Shown in pieces: positions 17,089-25,386 of a stretch of DNA of 64,000 nt. The stretch is taken from the NCBI RefSeq assembly GCF_038443385.1, contig NZ_CP151726.1, positions 5,146,001 to 5,210,000 on the forward strand, written 5' to 3'. Under the pieces are notes generated by a model. The model saw nothing but the letters and a program-made list of their open reading frames with translations, did not search any database and had not been told where the DNA came from. This DNA comes from Stieleria varia. Its GTDB lineage: Bacteria > Planctomycetota > Planctomycetia > Pirellulales > Pirellulaceae. The translations under genes and the position numbers were made by a program. Positions within the stretch are counted from its first letter, which is position 1; each line of letters opens with the position of its first letter.

Positions 17089-17463
17089 ATGAGTAACGCG
17101 TTGGAACCGATCTCACGACTGATGGCCACCCTTGCCCAGCGAGCAGCCGATCGACCAGCGGGGTCATACACCACTCGGCTATTGGACGGTGGTCCGGAAA
17201 AGATCGGCGGGAAGGTACTGGAGGAGGCCCGGGAACTGATCGAGGCGGCTGGTGAGTCCGGTGATGAGGGACGCAACCACTTCATTTATGAAGCGGGGGA
17301 TTTGATCTATCACACGCTCGTCATGCTCGCTTGGCGTGGCGTCGATTTGAGTGAAGTCGCCCAGGAGCTGGCCAAGCGCGAGGGAGTCTCCGGGTTGGTC
17401 GAGAAAGCGAACCGGCCGGCCAAGGACCCGGAATCCGAAAAACACTCAGGGCACGAATCCTGA
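17089..17463 (+). CDS. hisE: Phosphoribosyl-ATP pyrophosphatase
   Basis: About 124 residues. HisE hydrolyses phosphoribosyl-ATP to phosphoribosyl-AMP, step 2 of histidine synthesis. The all-alpha MazG-like fold is recognisable from LMATLAQRAADRPAGSYTTR, KIGGKVLEEARELIEAA (E-x-x-E Mg site) and FIYEAGDLIYHTLVMLAWRG (E-A-x-D Mg site). The ATG at 17089 fits the family; an upstream TTG adds two residues only. It stands alone rather than fused to HisI, and 105 bases upstream of hisG on the same strand. Confidence 0.93.
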   Translation: MSNALEPISRLMATLAQRAADRPAGSYTTRLLDGGPEKIGGKVLEEARELIEAAGESGDEGRNHFIYEAGDLIYHTLVMLAWRGVDLSEVAQELAKREGVSGLVEKANRPAKDPESEKHSGHES

Positions 17464-17568
17464 ATGACATGACTGAGCTGGCGAGCTCGACCGAAAACTG
17501 ATTTTCAACTTAACCTTTTTCGCCAGTGGAGCGAACGCATGACCACCGGCACGATGAACTGAGAGTAA

Positions 17569-18432
17569 ATGTCCACACACGCCACCAGATTACGAATCGG
17601 CATCCCCAGCAAAGGTCGTTTGAGCGAGTTGGCGGGTGAGCTGTTGTTGCAAGCCGGGTTGAACTTTCGTCGACAAAATCGCGGTCTCTTTGCCAAAGTT
17701 TCCGGCCTGCCGATCGACTTGATCTTTCTGCGAACCGATGACATTCCGACATTGTGTGCCGAAGGTGCGATCGATATCGGGATCACCGGCAGCGATTTGG
17801 TGGAGGAATCTCAAGCCAAAGTGTCGACGCGGATGCGATTGGGAGTAGGCGGCTGTCGATTGGCCATTTGTGTTCCCGACGACTGCGAGATCCGTGCCGC
17901 CAACGAGCTGGATGGAAAACGCATCGCGACCAGTTTTCCCTCGATCACCAAGGCCTACTTGGGACAACACGGGGCACTGGCACATCTGGTTTCGATTTCC
18001 GGTAGCGTGGAAGTGATGATCCAGTTGGGGGTCGCTGACGCGATCGTTGACTTGGTCGAAACGGGCAGCACGCTAGCCGCCAATCGACTGCGGATCTTGG
18101 AAGAGATCGGTACGTACGAGACCGTATTGATCCAGAACGACCGATGTCGCGATGTCGAGATGGCCGACCGGGTGGTCAGACGGCTGGAAGGCGTTGTGAT
18201 CGCGCGAGACTATTCGATGTTGGAGTACAACGTGCCGCGAAGTTCACTGGCGGAGGCGGAAGCGATCACGCCGGGATTCAACTCGCCGACCGTCGGTAAC
18301 TTGGAAGACCCCGATTGGTGCAGCGTCCGTGTGATGGTTCGCAGTCGCGATGTGATCGACGTGATGGAGCGATTGGAAAAGCTCGGCGCGTCCGCGATCT
18401 TTCAAACGACGATTTCGAACTGTCGTCTGTAA
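17569..18432 (+). CDS. hisG: ATP phosphoribosyltransferase, long form
   Basis: 287 residues. HisG catalyses the first, feedback-controlled step of histidine synthesis from ATP and PRPP. Motifs: LRIGIPSKGRLSE, IDLIFLRTDDIPTL, IDIGITGSDLVEE, RIATSFPSITKAYL, VDLVETGSTLAANRL (PRPP loop). The length and the C-terminal SVRVMVRSRDVIDVMERLEKLGA module identify the long, HisZ-independent form with its ACT-like regulatory domain for histidine inhibition. GAGAG lies five bases before the ATG. With hisE it makes a small his cluster. Confidence 0.95.
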   Translation: MSTHATRLRIGIPSKGRLSELAGELLLQAGLNFRRQNRGLFAKVSGLPIDLIFLRTDDIPTLCAEGAIDIGITGSDLVEESQAKVSTRMRLGVGGCRLAICVPDDCEIRAANELDGKRIATSFPSITKAYLGQHGALAHLVSISGSVEVMIQLGVADAIVDLVETGSTLAANRLRILEEIGTYETVLIQNDRCRDVEMADRVVRRLEGVVIARDYSMLEYNVPRSSLAEAEAITPGFNSPTVGNLEDPDWCSVRVMVRSRDVIDVMERLEKLGASAIFQTTISNCRL

Positions 18433-18462
18433 CGGGGCGCGGCGTATTTGGGGGTCATGTCA

Positions 18463-18593
18463 GCCTAGCAATGCTGACGTACTCGCTAAGTCTCGTTTGA
18501 CCCGTAGCCGAAGGCGCAGGAGGAAGCGGCGGTAGACGCCGCGGTGTAATCCGGTTGATCGTGTCCCCTGCGCCTTCGGCTGCGGGTCAAACG
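18463..18593. repeat. GTCAGCC palindrome and long inverted repeat downstream of hisG
   Basis: 18463-18484 is a diverged GTCAGCC...GCTGAC palindrome about 30 bases after the hisG stop. 18494-18520 (CGTTTGACCCGTAGCCGAAG then GCGCAGG) pairs with 18567-18593 with two mismatches across a 46-base loop containing GCGGCGGTAGACGCCGC. A single arm recurs at 27868-27896. It might terminate both convergent genes, but no T-tract is present. Confidence 0.75.
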
Positions 18594-18659
18594 ACGTAAA
18601 CCTCAACACAGCGGTCGAATCGAATCTTGAAATTCGGCGTTGAGTTGCGTCCCGCAGAC

Positions 18660-20303
18660 CTAGGCGGTCACCAAGACTTCATTCGGTGGGAAGCTGAATC
18701 TGCCGTATTTTGCTTCGCCCACAACCTGGGAAATCTCACCGTCGCGGCTGCGGATCTCAGCGACGGCTCGGCGTCCAAGCTTCGCCACCCCGCGTGCTTC
18801 GCCCGGTTCGAACGCGATCACACTGGTCTGACGCGATTCGGCAAGCGAGACCACTTTTTCCAAGTGCATCGCCAACATCTCGGCCGGCTCGCTGGACATC
18901 GCTTTTTGGTAAACCGCCGACGGCTCGACGCGTGAATCGGCAACTTCAAATGCGTTGGAGAGCGTGACGATGGGCATTCCATCGCCGAGGACGCTGACAA
19001 GTCGCGTCCTCAATACCTTTGTCTCGTCGGACCACTCCATGTCCGAAACGATCATTTCTTGGCAACCGAGTTGGATCGCCGCCGGGATGACATCATCATT
19101 GCGGTGCCAAACCCATCGGCCAGGCTCCGTGAAGCCGGCTGCGATCAAACGATCAATGTGGTCTCGTAAACCCGGCGGAACCACCACGGCGGATGACTCC
19201 AACAAGTCATCATCGTTGTAGGTGGCGGTTTCGACGACCGGTGTCATTCCGCAGGCTTGTTCGTAACTCAATCGCTTTTCTGGTTTCTTCGGTTCCGGAT
19301 CCATCGACTCAAAGAATCGTCTGGTCAAGAGCTGACAGGGAACACTCATGCATGCTGCAACGCCAATGAACATCGCATTGAATCCCATCGATTGAAACAG
19401 CGGGATCCCGTCCACGGTGCCGAAGTGGCCGCGGGTGACCATCATTCGGTATCCCCAGCCGATCATGACCACACCGATGGCAAAGTAAACCACTCGCGTT
19501 GCCACACCGCCTCGTCCGTACCGCATCGGGTACCCGGCCAAGCTGATGATGGAGGCGAGCGGGAAGTACCAAAGTGTAGAAAATCCAGCCCCGCCGCTGC
19601 AACAAAGGATCAGGCTGAGTGATAGCCCCAATCCCGCAAATAAAAATTGATTGCTGGCCATGTCCAAGTCAGGCGCGTGCTCAGTCGGCACGATCTCGTA
19701 CATGAAATTCGCCCGTGGCTGATCCTGATCGCTGGCATTCAGATCGTCTCCTAAAAAAGGAAACATCATGTTGTGTCCGACCGGTCGACGTAACAATCCT
19801 GTCAACGCACCATTCTCGTCGATTTGACGTCTGGCTTCCTCCAGCAACTCAAAATCAAACGGCAACGTCAGGCGACCAAGAATCTGATTCGGATCGGCAC
19901 CCGCCGGGATCACTTTCGGCGGCTGAAATGCATTGAGTACGGCGGCAAGGGGATCGCTGCCGCCGAAGTGGGCCGCCATCAACTGCTGCACCTGCTCGGG
20001 AGACCCGGGGTCGAAATCTTTGATCAAGGCATCTAGCTCGTCTGGGTCGATCTCGTTGATGGAGTCGATCGTGGAGTCGTAGACGTCGACGCCTGTCAAG
20101 GTGATGAAGGCGAATTCACCCGGTCCGTTTTGGATGAAGGTTTCCCAATCCATCTCGGTCGGCCCGGAACTCATTGCGGTCGCACGGTGAAATCGGTCCG
20201 TCAATAGAAACGTTCCGGAAACGGCACACAACGTTGCGATGACTCCGCCAAAGATAACGCGAAAGGGACGCGGTGGCGTCGAACGGTGGCCGGTATAACC
20301 CAT
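18660..20303 (-). CDS. Multi-domain membrane protein, hypothetical
   Basis: 547 residues. The N-terminus has a membrane helix (VIFGGVIATLCAVSGTFLLT). Residues 45-215 form an acidic extracytoplasmic domain with MDWETFIQNGPGEFAFITLTGVDVYD. Next are four hydrophobic segments (LFAGLGLSLSLILCCSGGAG, LWYFPLASIISLAG, VVYFAIGVVMIGWG, FNAMFIGVAACMSVPC). The last 200 residues look cytoplasmic and include a two-lobed region (PGLRDHIDRLIAAGFTEPGRW, VVSLAESRQTSVIAFEPG). No enzymatic motif is recognised and no ribosome binding site is clear at the start. Confidence 0.75.
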   Translation of the reverse strand: MGYTGHRSTPPRPFRVIFGGVIATLCAVSGTFLLTDRFHRATAMSSGPTEMDWETFIQNGPGEFAFITLTGVDVYDSTIDSINEIDPDELDALIKDFDPGSPEQVQQLMAAHFGGSDPLAAVLNAFQPPKVIPAGADPNQILGRLTLPFDFELLEEARRQIDENGALTGLLRRPVGHNMMFPFLGDDLNASDQDQPRANFMYEIVPTEHAPDLDMASNQFLFAGLGLSLSLILCCSGGAGFSTLWYFPLASIISLAGYPMRYGRGGVATRVVYFAIGVVMIGWGYRMMVTRGHFGTVDGIPLFQSMGFNAMFIGVAACMSVPCQLLTRRFFESMDPEPKKPEKRLSYEQACGMTPVVETATYNDDDLLESSAVVVPPGLRDHIDRLIAAGFTEPGRWVWHRNDDVIPAAIQLGCQEMIVSDMEWSDETKVLRTRLVSVLGDGMPIVTLSNAFEVADSRVEPSAVYQKAMSSEPAEMLAMHLEKVVSLAESRQTSVIAFEPGEARGVAKLGRRAVAEIRSRDGEISQVVGEAKYGRFSFPPNEVLVTA

Positions 20304-20694
20304 GGGAAACGTCGTGATGTCGGGGTGCAGCGGACTTGTGTCGGTTCAGGGAACGAAGCAGCAGCGCGAGTGGATCGGATTTCCAGACTCCAAACCATTC
20401 AGCGTTGAAGCCTAGCTCACGCAAAACACGCGGCACGTACACAGGTGTGCATGCAATCGATGCGATAAGACATGGATCTGCTGGTCCTCGTCGATGCAAT
20501 CGCTACGATCCGACCGCAACACCGCACGAGCCAGCATTTGGATACAGAATGCTCCTTCGCCAATGCAGAAGTCTCGAAGTCTGAGCCAACCTTTCGAAAT
20601 CCACTCGTTCGCGATCCGGCTGTCGCGTGCGAGTTGTTGAGTGGATGTCATCCGTCGATTGGTTCGCTGCTGAAGAATCACCCCAAACAAACCT
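20304..20694. promoter_or_regulatory. 391-base divergent intergenic region, no gene supported
   Basis: It separates the minus-strand membrane protein from the plus-strand flippase and so should contain both promoters. Short frames exist on both strands but none shows a start signal or family-like sequence. No repeat family found elsewhere in the window occurs here, which is unusual for gaps of this size in the segment. Confidence 0.35.
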
Positions 20695-22173
20695 GTGTCT
20701 GAAGAAAACAAATCCGACCGATTCTCCGCGGACTCACTTGCCGTCGGCATGATGGTGATGCTGGCGATGACAATCGTTCAACGCGGCTTCGGCTTCTTTC
20801 GAGGAATCTGGTTTTGCCGACTGATGGACGAATCCCAAGTCGGGATCTGGTCGATGGCGTTCGGATTCATCACGATGGTCACGCCCATCATGTTACTGGG
20901 GATGCCTGGCGCGTTGCCCCGCTATGTCGAGCACTTTCGTCGTCGCGGGCATCTGACCAGTTTGGTGCGCCGAGTATTCTTGGCGACGGTGATCTGCACC
21001 GCCGTTTTTGTCAGCGCGATCTTGATCGCACCTGAGTGGTTCGGCTGGCTAGTATTCCTGGAGCCTCAGAACACTTCGTTGATCTATGCCGTTGGCTTCG
21101 CCGTTGTGGCGATCATCATGTTCTTCTTCGTCAACGAGCTTGTTTCATCTCTCAGACAGGTCCGAGCGGTTTCGTTGATGCAGTTCGTACAAAGTGTTGT
21201 GTTCACGGTCATCGGTGTCGCTTGGCTGTCATTTGGTGGTGGCTTGACCGGCCTTGTCGTTGCGTTTGCCATCGCAACTCTCTGCGCGGCACTGCCGGGC
21301 ATCTGGCTGCTGCGTCGCGGATGGAGCAGTCTGCAACGGAGCACCGAAGCGTTTGACGCGGCGGCGATGTGGCGTCGTTTGCTGCCGTACGCTGCAGCGT
21401 TGTGGATGATGAACCTGCTGGCAAACGTGTTTGAGCTTTCTGATCGCTACATGATTCTGCACCTTTCACCAGGTGGCGAGATTGCCGGTCAAGCTGCCGT
21501 CGGGCAGTATCACAGTGGGCGGATCATTCCCATGTTGCTGATCAGTTTGGCATCGATGGTCAGCGGCGTCCTGATGCCCTATTTGACTGCGGAATGGGAA
21601 GCGGGAAAACGTGAGGACGTTCAACGTCGGCTCCGCGGCGTGCTGATGGGGATTGTGGTGGCGTTCACCGGAGGTGCTGCGTTCGCGTTGATGATCGCAC
21701 CGTGGTTGTTCTCGACCCTCCTGCAGGATCGATACTCCAGCGGATTGGCATTGATGCCAATGGCATTTGTCTTCTGCATTTGGGCATCCTTGGTCACAAT
21801 CGCGCAGAACTATCTGTGGGTAGTGGAAAAAGGAAAGCTCGTCGGTGTCGCTTTAGCGATCGGCCTGGTCGCTAACTTAAGCCTGAACGCGATACTTCTG
21901 CCTGCTTTCGGATTGACCGGGGCTGTGGTCGCGACCTTGCTCGCTCACGGTATCGTGATGCTGGGAATCTGGGTGGCGATGTGGAAAACCGGGTATCCCG
22001 TCGACTGGACGATGGTTCATTTGAGTTTGTTACCCGCAACCTTGTTGAGCAATCCTTGGATTGCCCTGGCCTGCGTGACGTTCACCCTGATCGTCAGCCC
22101 CGATGCCAAAGGATGGCTGGCGGTGATCGCGAAGCGAATGCCAAGGTATCGTTTAGCTTGGCCGATTCACTAG
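20695..22173 (+). CDS. Polysaccharide flippase (Wzx / MOP superfamily)
   Basis: 492 residues with 12-14 hydrophobic segments spaced as in oligosaccharide flippases: start SLAVGMMVMLAMTIVQRGFGFFRGIWFCRLM, LALMPMAFVFCIWASLVTIAQNYL and SLNAILLPAFGLTGAVVATLLAHG, the last being the typical late-helix signature of this family. Such proteins move undecaprenyl-linked glycans across the inner membrane. The start is a GTG with a weak purine stretch (GAAGAA) upstream. No glycosyltransferase cluster adjoins it; the GT39/LptF operon is about 18 kb away. Confidence 0.82.
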   Translation: MSEENKSDRFSADSLAVGMMVMLAMTIVQRGFGFFRGIWFCRLMDESQVGIWSMAFGFITMVTPIMLLGMPGALPRYVEHFRRRGHLTSLVRRVFLATVICTAVFVSAILIAPEWFGWLVFLEPQNTSLIYAVGFAVVAIIMFFFVNELVSSLRQVRAVSLMQFVQSVVFTVIGVAWLSFGGGLTGLVVAFAIATLCAALPGIWLLRRGWSSLQRSTEAFDAAAMWRRLLPYAAALWMMNLLANVFELSDRYMILHLSPGGEIAGQAAVGQYHSGRIIPMLLISLASMVSGVLMPYLTAEWEAGKREDVQRRLRGVLMGIVVAFTGGAAFALMIAPWLFSTLLQDRYSSGLALMPMAFVFCIWASLVTIAQNYLWVVEKGKLVGVALAIGLVANLSLNAILLPAFGLTGAVVATLLAHGIVMLGIWVAMWKTGYPVDWTMVHLSLLPATLLSNPWIALACVTFTLIVSPDAKGWLAVIAKRMPRYRLAWPIH

Positions 22174-22511
22174 ACGCTATGAGTCATCGTCGCTCGACTC
22201 TCCGAGTCGTTAGCGTGAGCGAAGCGTTTGCGTCCAACCCTGGGCTGATCAAATTTGGGGTTGTGGCACTGCTACGTTGCGCAAGTTTCTGTCACCTCTC
22301 CCGGCGCAGGAGACTGCTGATTTAGTGAGCCGCAAGGCGCTAGCGGGCCGTTGATTTAGTGAGCCGCGACGCGTAAGCGGCCGGGCCTACCGCATTGCCC
22401 GGTGCCTTACGGCCCACGGCTCACCCTTGCGTTCCCAATTTCGATTAAATCAACAGCCCGCTAGCCGCGGGCCTAATGGTGCTGTCCCAACCCTTCGAGG
22501 CCCGTGGCTAG
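22174..22511. repeat. Mosaic of dispersed repeats after the flippase gene
   Basis: 22240-22315 (GGGCTGATCAAATTTGGGGT then TGTGGC...CACCTCTCCCGGCGCAG) is related, in inverse orientation, to 56640-56731. 22345-22460 (GTGAGCCGCGACGCGTAAGC to CAACAGCCCGCTAGC) recurs inverted at about 47250-47395. 22497-22511 is the left part of a GGCCCGTGGCTAGCGCC palindrome interrupted by the next element. No gene is seen. Confidence 0.75.
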
Positions 22512-22686
22512 TCCGGATTATTCACCCAACTCACTGCGGTTTTCGCAATGCGTTTGCACGAAACGGTTTGCGCGTATTGGTACGAAAACAGTCTGCGCAT
22601 ATGAGCCGCCACGCGATAGCGTCCGGTTCTCACGCCTATACTCGGGAACCGGACGCTATCGCGTGCCGGCTGATGAATAATCCGGG
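22512..22686. mobile_element. MITE-like element, 175-bp family, copy A (CTAG duplication)
   Basis: Ends CCGGATTATTCA and TGAATAATCCGG are inverted; an internal hairpin has arms CACGCGATAGCGTCCGGTTC and its complement (22610-22629, 22646-22665). CTAG flanks both sides (22508-22511 and 22687-22690). Removing the element and one CTAG restores the uninterrupted repeat seen at 16854-16880. It has no coding capacity. About 175 bases, closely similar to copy B at 31457. A 4-base CTAG duplication would suit an IS5-type transposase, which is an inference. Confidence 0.88.
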
Positions 22687-22847
22687 CTAGCGCCATCGGC
22701 TCACAGCGATAACGAAAAACGATTAAATCAGCAGTCTCGTTCCTTGGGGGAGGTGCCTGTTGTGTGTGACAGCTCCACCGGCGACGAAAATATCGCATGA
22801 AAATTTCAGCCGCACGCTATCGACGTGGAACGTCGAGCGTCTGTCGG
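22687..22847. repeat. Remainder of interrupted palindrome and short repeats before PII stop
   Basis: CTAGCGCCATCGGCTCAC continues the palindromic repeat split by the preceding element. CTTGGGGGAGGTG at 22744 is another recurrent short segment (also at 15786). No gene is seen up to the stop of the PII-like gene. Confidence 0.5.
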
Positions 22848-23201
22848 TCAGATGTCGTCTTCGACCGCTCCCGCATACCCTGCTTCCATGTCGATGGCGT
22901 CTGCGACGGGCAGCACAAAGATTTTGCCGTCACCGATTTGACCGGCGGAGCCTGTCAACGCGTGTCTGCGGATGGTTTCGATCGTCGGCTCCAGCAACTC
23001 GTCGCGGACCAGAATCTCCAGCTCGATCTTTCGAAGCAGTTCCACTCGGTACTCGTTGCCTCGAAAGCTGGCAATCTGTCCCCGCTGCCGCCCGTATCCA
23101 ATCGCATCACAGACGCTGAAACTGTGCACGTCCATTTCCCGCAACGCATCGCGGACGGTGGAAAGCTTTGTTGGCTGAATGATGGCGATGATCATTCTCA
23201 T
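22848..23201 (-). CDS. P-II family signal protein (divergent)
   Basis: 117 residues. PII proteins bind ATP/ADP and 2-oxoglutarate and control nitrogen or other metabolism by protein contact. MIIAIIQPTKLSTVRDALREMDVHSFSVCDAIGYGRQ and the T-loop RGNEYRVELLRKIELEIL are typical, with the uridylylated tyrosine position (Y in GNEY) kept. The B-loop reads TGSAGQIGDGKIFV, three residues longer than the usual TGxIGDGKIFV. The C-loop AIDMEAGYAG lacks the arginines (RxRTGE) that contact ATP phosphates in GlnB/GlnK. It starts 2 bases after the stop of a Gfo/Idh/MocA gene, an unusual partner. Confidence 0.88.
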   Translation of the reverse strand: MRMIIAIIQPTKLSTVRDALREMDVHSFSVCDAIGYGRQRGQIASFRGNEYRVELLRKIELEILVRDELLEPTIETIRRHALTGSAGQIGDGKIFVLPVADAIDMEAGYAGAVEDDI

Positions 23202-23203
23202 GG

Positions 23204-24271
23204 TCAGACCCTGCTGCTGGGAACAAATGAAGTGACGGACGCCGCATCAGCCAGTTCGACGCGGGTTTCGGACTGGAGCGATTTTGACAAGGCATCAAGA
23301 ATCCGGTGGGTATCGATTGCCTGCGTTTGGTAGTTCTTTAGCGATGCATCGCCGACCAGTTTCGCAATCATCACGCGTTCTTGGGCACCGCCGAAGGTGT
23401 GTGACGCTACTTCTCCCGACGCTTCGTGAATCCAACATCGCGTCGGACGATCGTCCCAGGGACGTGTGAAATCGTCGCAGATCAGCGACGAAGCACTGCC
23501 CGCTACCTCAAACCATTTTCGCGTCGCCGTATCATATCCACACGAAAAACTGGCGGTTGAATCGTCGTCGAAACGAAGCATTCCGGTCACTCGCATCGGC
23601 ACGTCACCATGCATGACCGCATCCCCCATGACGCTGACGGGCATCTTGTCGGTCGCCCAACGAATCAATCCACAAGTGTACCAGGCGAGGTCCAACAGAC
23701 ATCCGCCTCCCAGCGAAGAATCCAATCGATGTTCGTCCGATAGGAATGGTTTGTAGAAAGACACAGCGGCCGTCACGTGCCCGATCTCGCCGAAGCGGTT
23801 TTCCAACAACCACTGCTTCATTTGATCGGTTCGCGGATGGTGTTGCCAGCCTGTCGCGTCCAACCAGCGGACCGAGCTGGCCGAGCACACTTGGTCGATC
23901 TCGACGGCTTGCTCCGCGTTCATTGCCAGTGGTTTTTCACACAGCAGGTGTTTGCCCGCCTCTGCAGCTTTCACGCACCACTGGTGGTGCATCGAAGGTG
24001 GCAACGAAATATAAACCGCATCGATGTCGTCACGTTCCAGCAATGCGGCGTAGCCAGTCACCGCGTTGGCGATACCGTATTGATTGGCAAACCACTGCGC
24101 CCTCTGCTGGTCACGACTTGCGATCGCGGTCACGGCCACGCCGTCGGTGGATTGCAGGTCGGCGACCAGGCGTCGTGTGATCCGACCGGTGCCTATGACG
24201 CCAAAGCGTGTGTCGCGGCGTGTTGTCGATGCCGGTGGTTCGGCGGATGGTATTTCGGAAGCCGTCATCAA
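23204..24271 (-). CDS. Gfo/Idh/MocA family oxidoreductase
   Basis: 355 residues. The NAD(P)-binding half has FGVIGTGRITRRLVADL (GxGxxG), VYISLPPSMHHQWCVKAAEAGKHLLCEKPLAMN (the EKP motif with the family's catalytic lysine) and the C-terminal half has GGGCLLDLAWYTCGLIRW (DLGxH-like site with tyrosine in place of histidine) and FGGAQERVMIAKLV. Family members oxidise or reduce sugars and cyclitols; the substrate cannot be deduced. It lies between moxR (26 bases upstream) and the PII-like gene (2 bases downstream), all in the same direction, so probably one transcript. Confidence 0.88.
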   Translation of the reverse strand: MMTASEIPSAEPPASTTRRDTRFGVIGTGRITRRLVADLQSTDGVAVTAIASRDQQRAQWFANQYGIANAVTGYAALLERDDIDAVYISLPPSMHHQWCVKAAEAGKHLLCEKPLAMNAEQAVEIDQVCSASSVRWLDATGWQHHPRTDQMKQWLLENRFGEIGHVTAAVSFYKPFLSDEHRLDSSLGGGCLLDLAWYTCGLIRWATDKMPVSVMGDAVMHGDVPMRVTGMLRFDDDSTASFSCGYDTATRKWFEVAGSASSLICDDFTRPWDDRPTRCWIHEASGEVASHTFGGAQERVMIAKLVGDASLKNYQTQAIDTHRILDALSKSLQSETRVELADAASVTSFVPSSRV

Positions 24272-24297
24272 TGTGTTCTTTGTCTAGCGCTATATGC

Positions 24298-25302
24298 TTA
24301 AACCGGCACTGGGATCTGCTGCAACAATTCCGTGATGCGTTGCTCGGTGGCTGACCGCGAGGCGCCTTGAAAAACGTCACTGGTGCTGACACGGTGCGCC
24401 AGGGTGGGCACGGCAAGCGATTTGATGTCGTCGGGTGTGACGAAGTCACGGTGCATGGTGATCGCGTTGGCTTGGCAACCACGATAGAAACTCAGTGCGG
24501 CACGCGTGCTGACACCGACATCAAAACCATTCTCGCTGCGAGTCGCGTGCACGATTGCCATCAGATAGTCGACCAGTGCGTCGTCAAAGCGAACATGACC
24601 GACTGCCTGTTGTGCCGCGACGACTTGCTCGGCGTCTACGACGCTGGTCAATTTTTCGACAGGCTGGCCGTTGCGATGTGTCTCGAAAACGCGGCGTTCA
24701 AATTCGGGCGATGGGTAACCGACGCTGGTTCGCAGCAGAAAACGATCCAGTTGGCTTTCGGGCAACGCATAGGTGCCTTCGAATTCAAACGGATTCTGCG
24801 TGGCCACTACGATGAAGGGTTTGGGCAGTGGGTGACTGGTCCCATCGACAGACACTTGGCCTTCGCTCATCGCCTCTAGCAGTGCGGACTGCGTCCGAGG
24901 TGGAGCACGGTTGATCTCGTCCGCCACGATCACATTTGCAAAGATGGGACCACGACTGAACTCAAACTCGCGAGTGTCGGAGCGAAAGATCATGCTGCCG
25001 GTGATATCGCTTGGCAGCAAATCCGGCGTGAATTGCAAACGAGCGAACTTTCCGCGGATGCTTTGGGCAAGCGCCTTAGCGACCAGAGTTTTTCCAACGC
25101 CGGGGACGTCTTCCAGCAGCAGGTGTTCGCCGGCGAGCAGGGCGACCACGACCGCCCGAACGACCTCCTGCTTTCCCAACACGACCTTTTCCATATTCTC
25201 CCGCAATGCTTGTGCGGTCTGGAAAGCGTGAGGAAACATGGGTGCATTCATTGCGTACGAGGGGATGGCGAGCGTCAGAGCGATTGAGGGGATAGCAGGC
25301 AT
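24298..25302 (-). CDS. MoxR-family AAA+ ATPase
   Basis: 334 residues. It has Walker A LLEDVPGVGKTLVAKALA, Walker B NVIVADEINRAPPRTQSALLEAM, sensor 1 FIVVATQNPFEFEGTYALPESQLDRFL and an arginine-finger region, with a C-terminal lid (GVSTRAALSFYRGCQANAI). MoxR ATPases act as chaperones for metal-cofactor or complex maturation, usually beside DUF58 and VWA genes. Those partners are not visible here; the gene is followed instead by a Gfo/Idh/MocA gene. An ATG at residue 18 or 22 is an alternative start, since MPAIPSIALTLAIPSYAMNA is not typical for the family. Confidence 0.9.
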   Translation of the reverse strand: MPAIPSIALTLAIPSYAMNAPMFPHAFQTAQALRENMEKVVLGKQEVVRAVVVALLAGEHLLLEDVPGVGKTLVAKALAQSIRGKFARLQFTPDLLPSDITGSMIFRSDTREFEFSRGPIFANVIVADEINRAPPRTQSALLEAMSEGQVSVDGTSHPLPKPFIVVATQNPFEFEGTYALPESQLDRFLLRTSVGYPSPEFERRVFETHRNGQPVEKLTSVVDAEQVVAAQQAVGHVRFDDALVDYLMAIVHATRSENGFDVGVSTRAALSFYRGCQANAITMHRDFVTPDDIKSLAVPTLAHRVSTSDVFQGASRSATEQRITELLQQIPVPV

Positions 25303-25386
25303 CAGGTGTTTTCGTCCATATTAACCAATCGCCTGTTCGTAGCGGAACCACGGGTCAAATTCAGCCCGCCCACATCCTATTGAACC

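Noticed and set aside
20412-20750. 112-residue minus-strand frame crossing the flippase start
   Set aside because: Overlaps the 5' end of a clear gene, without start signal or motif.
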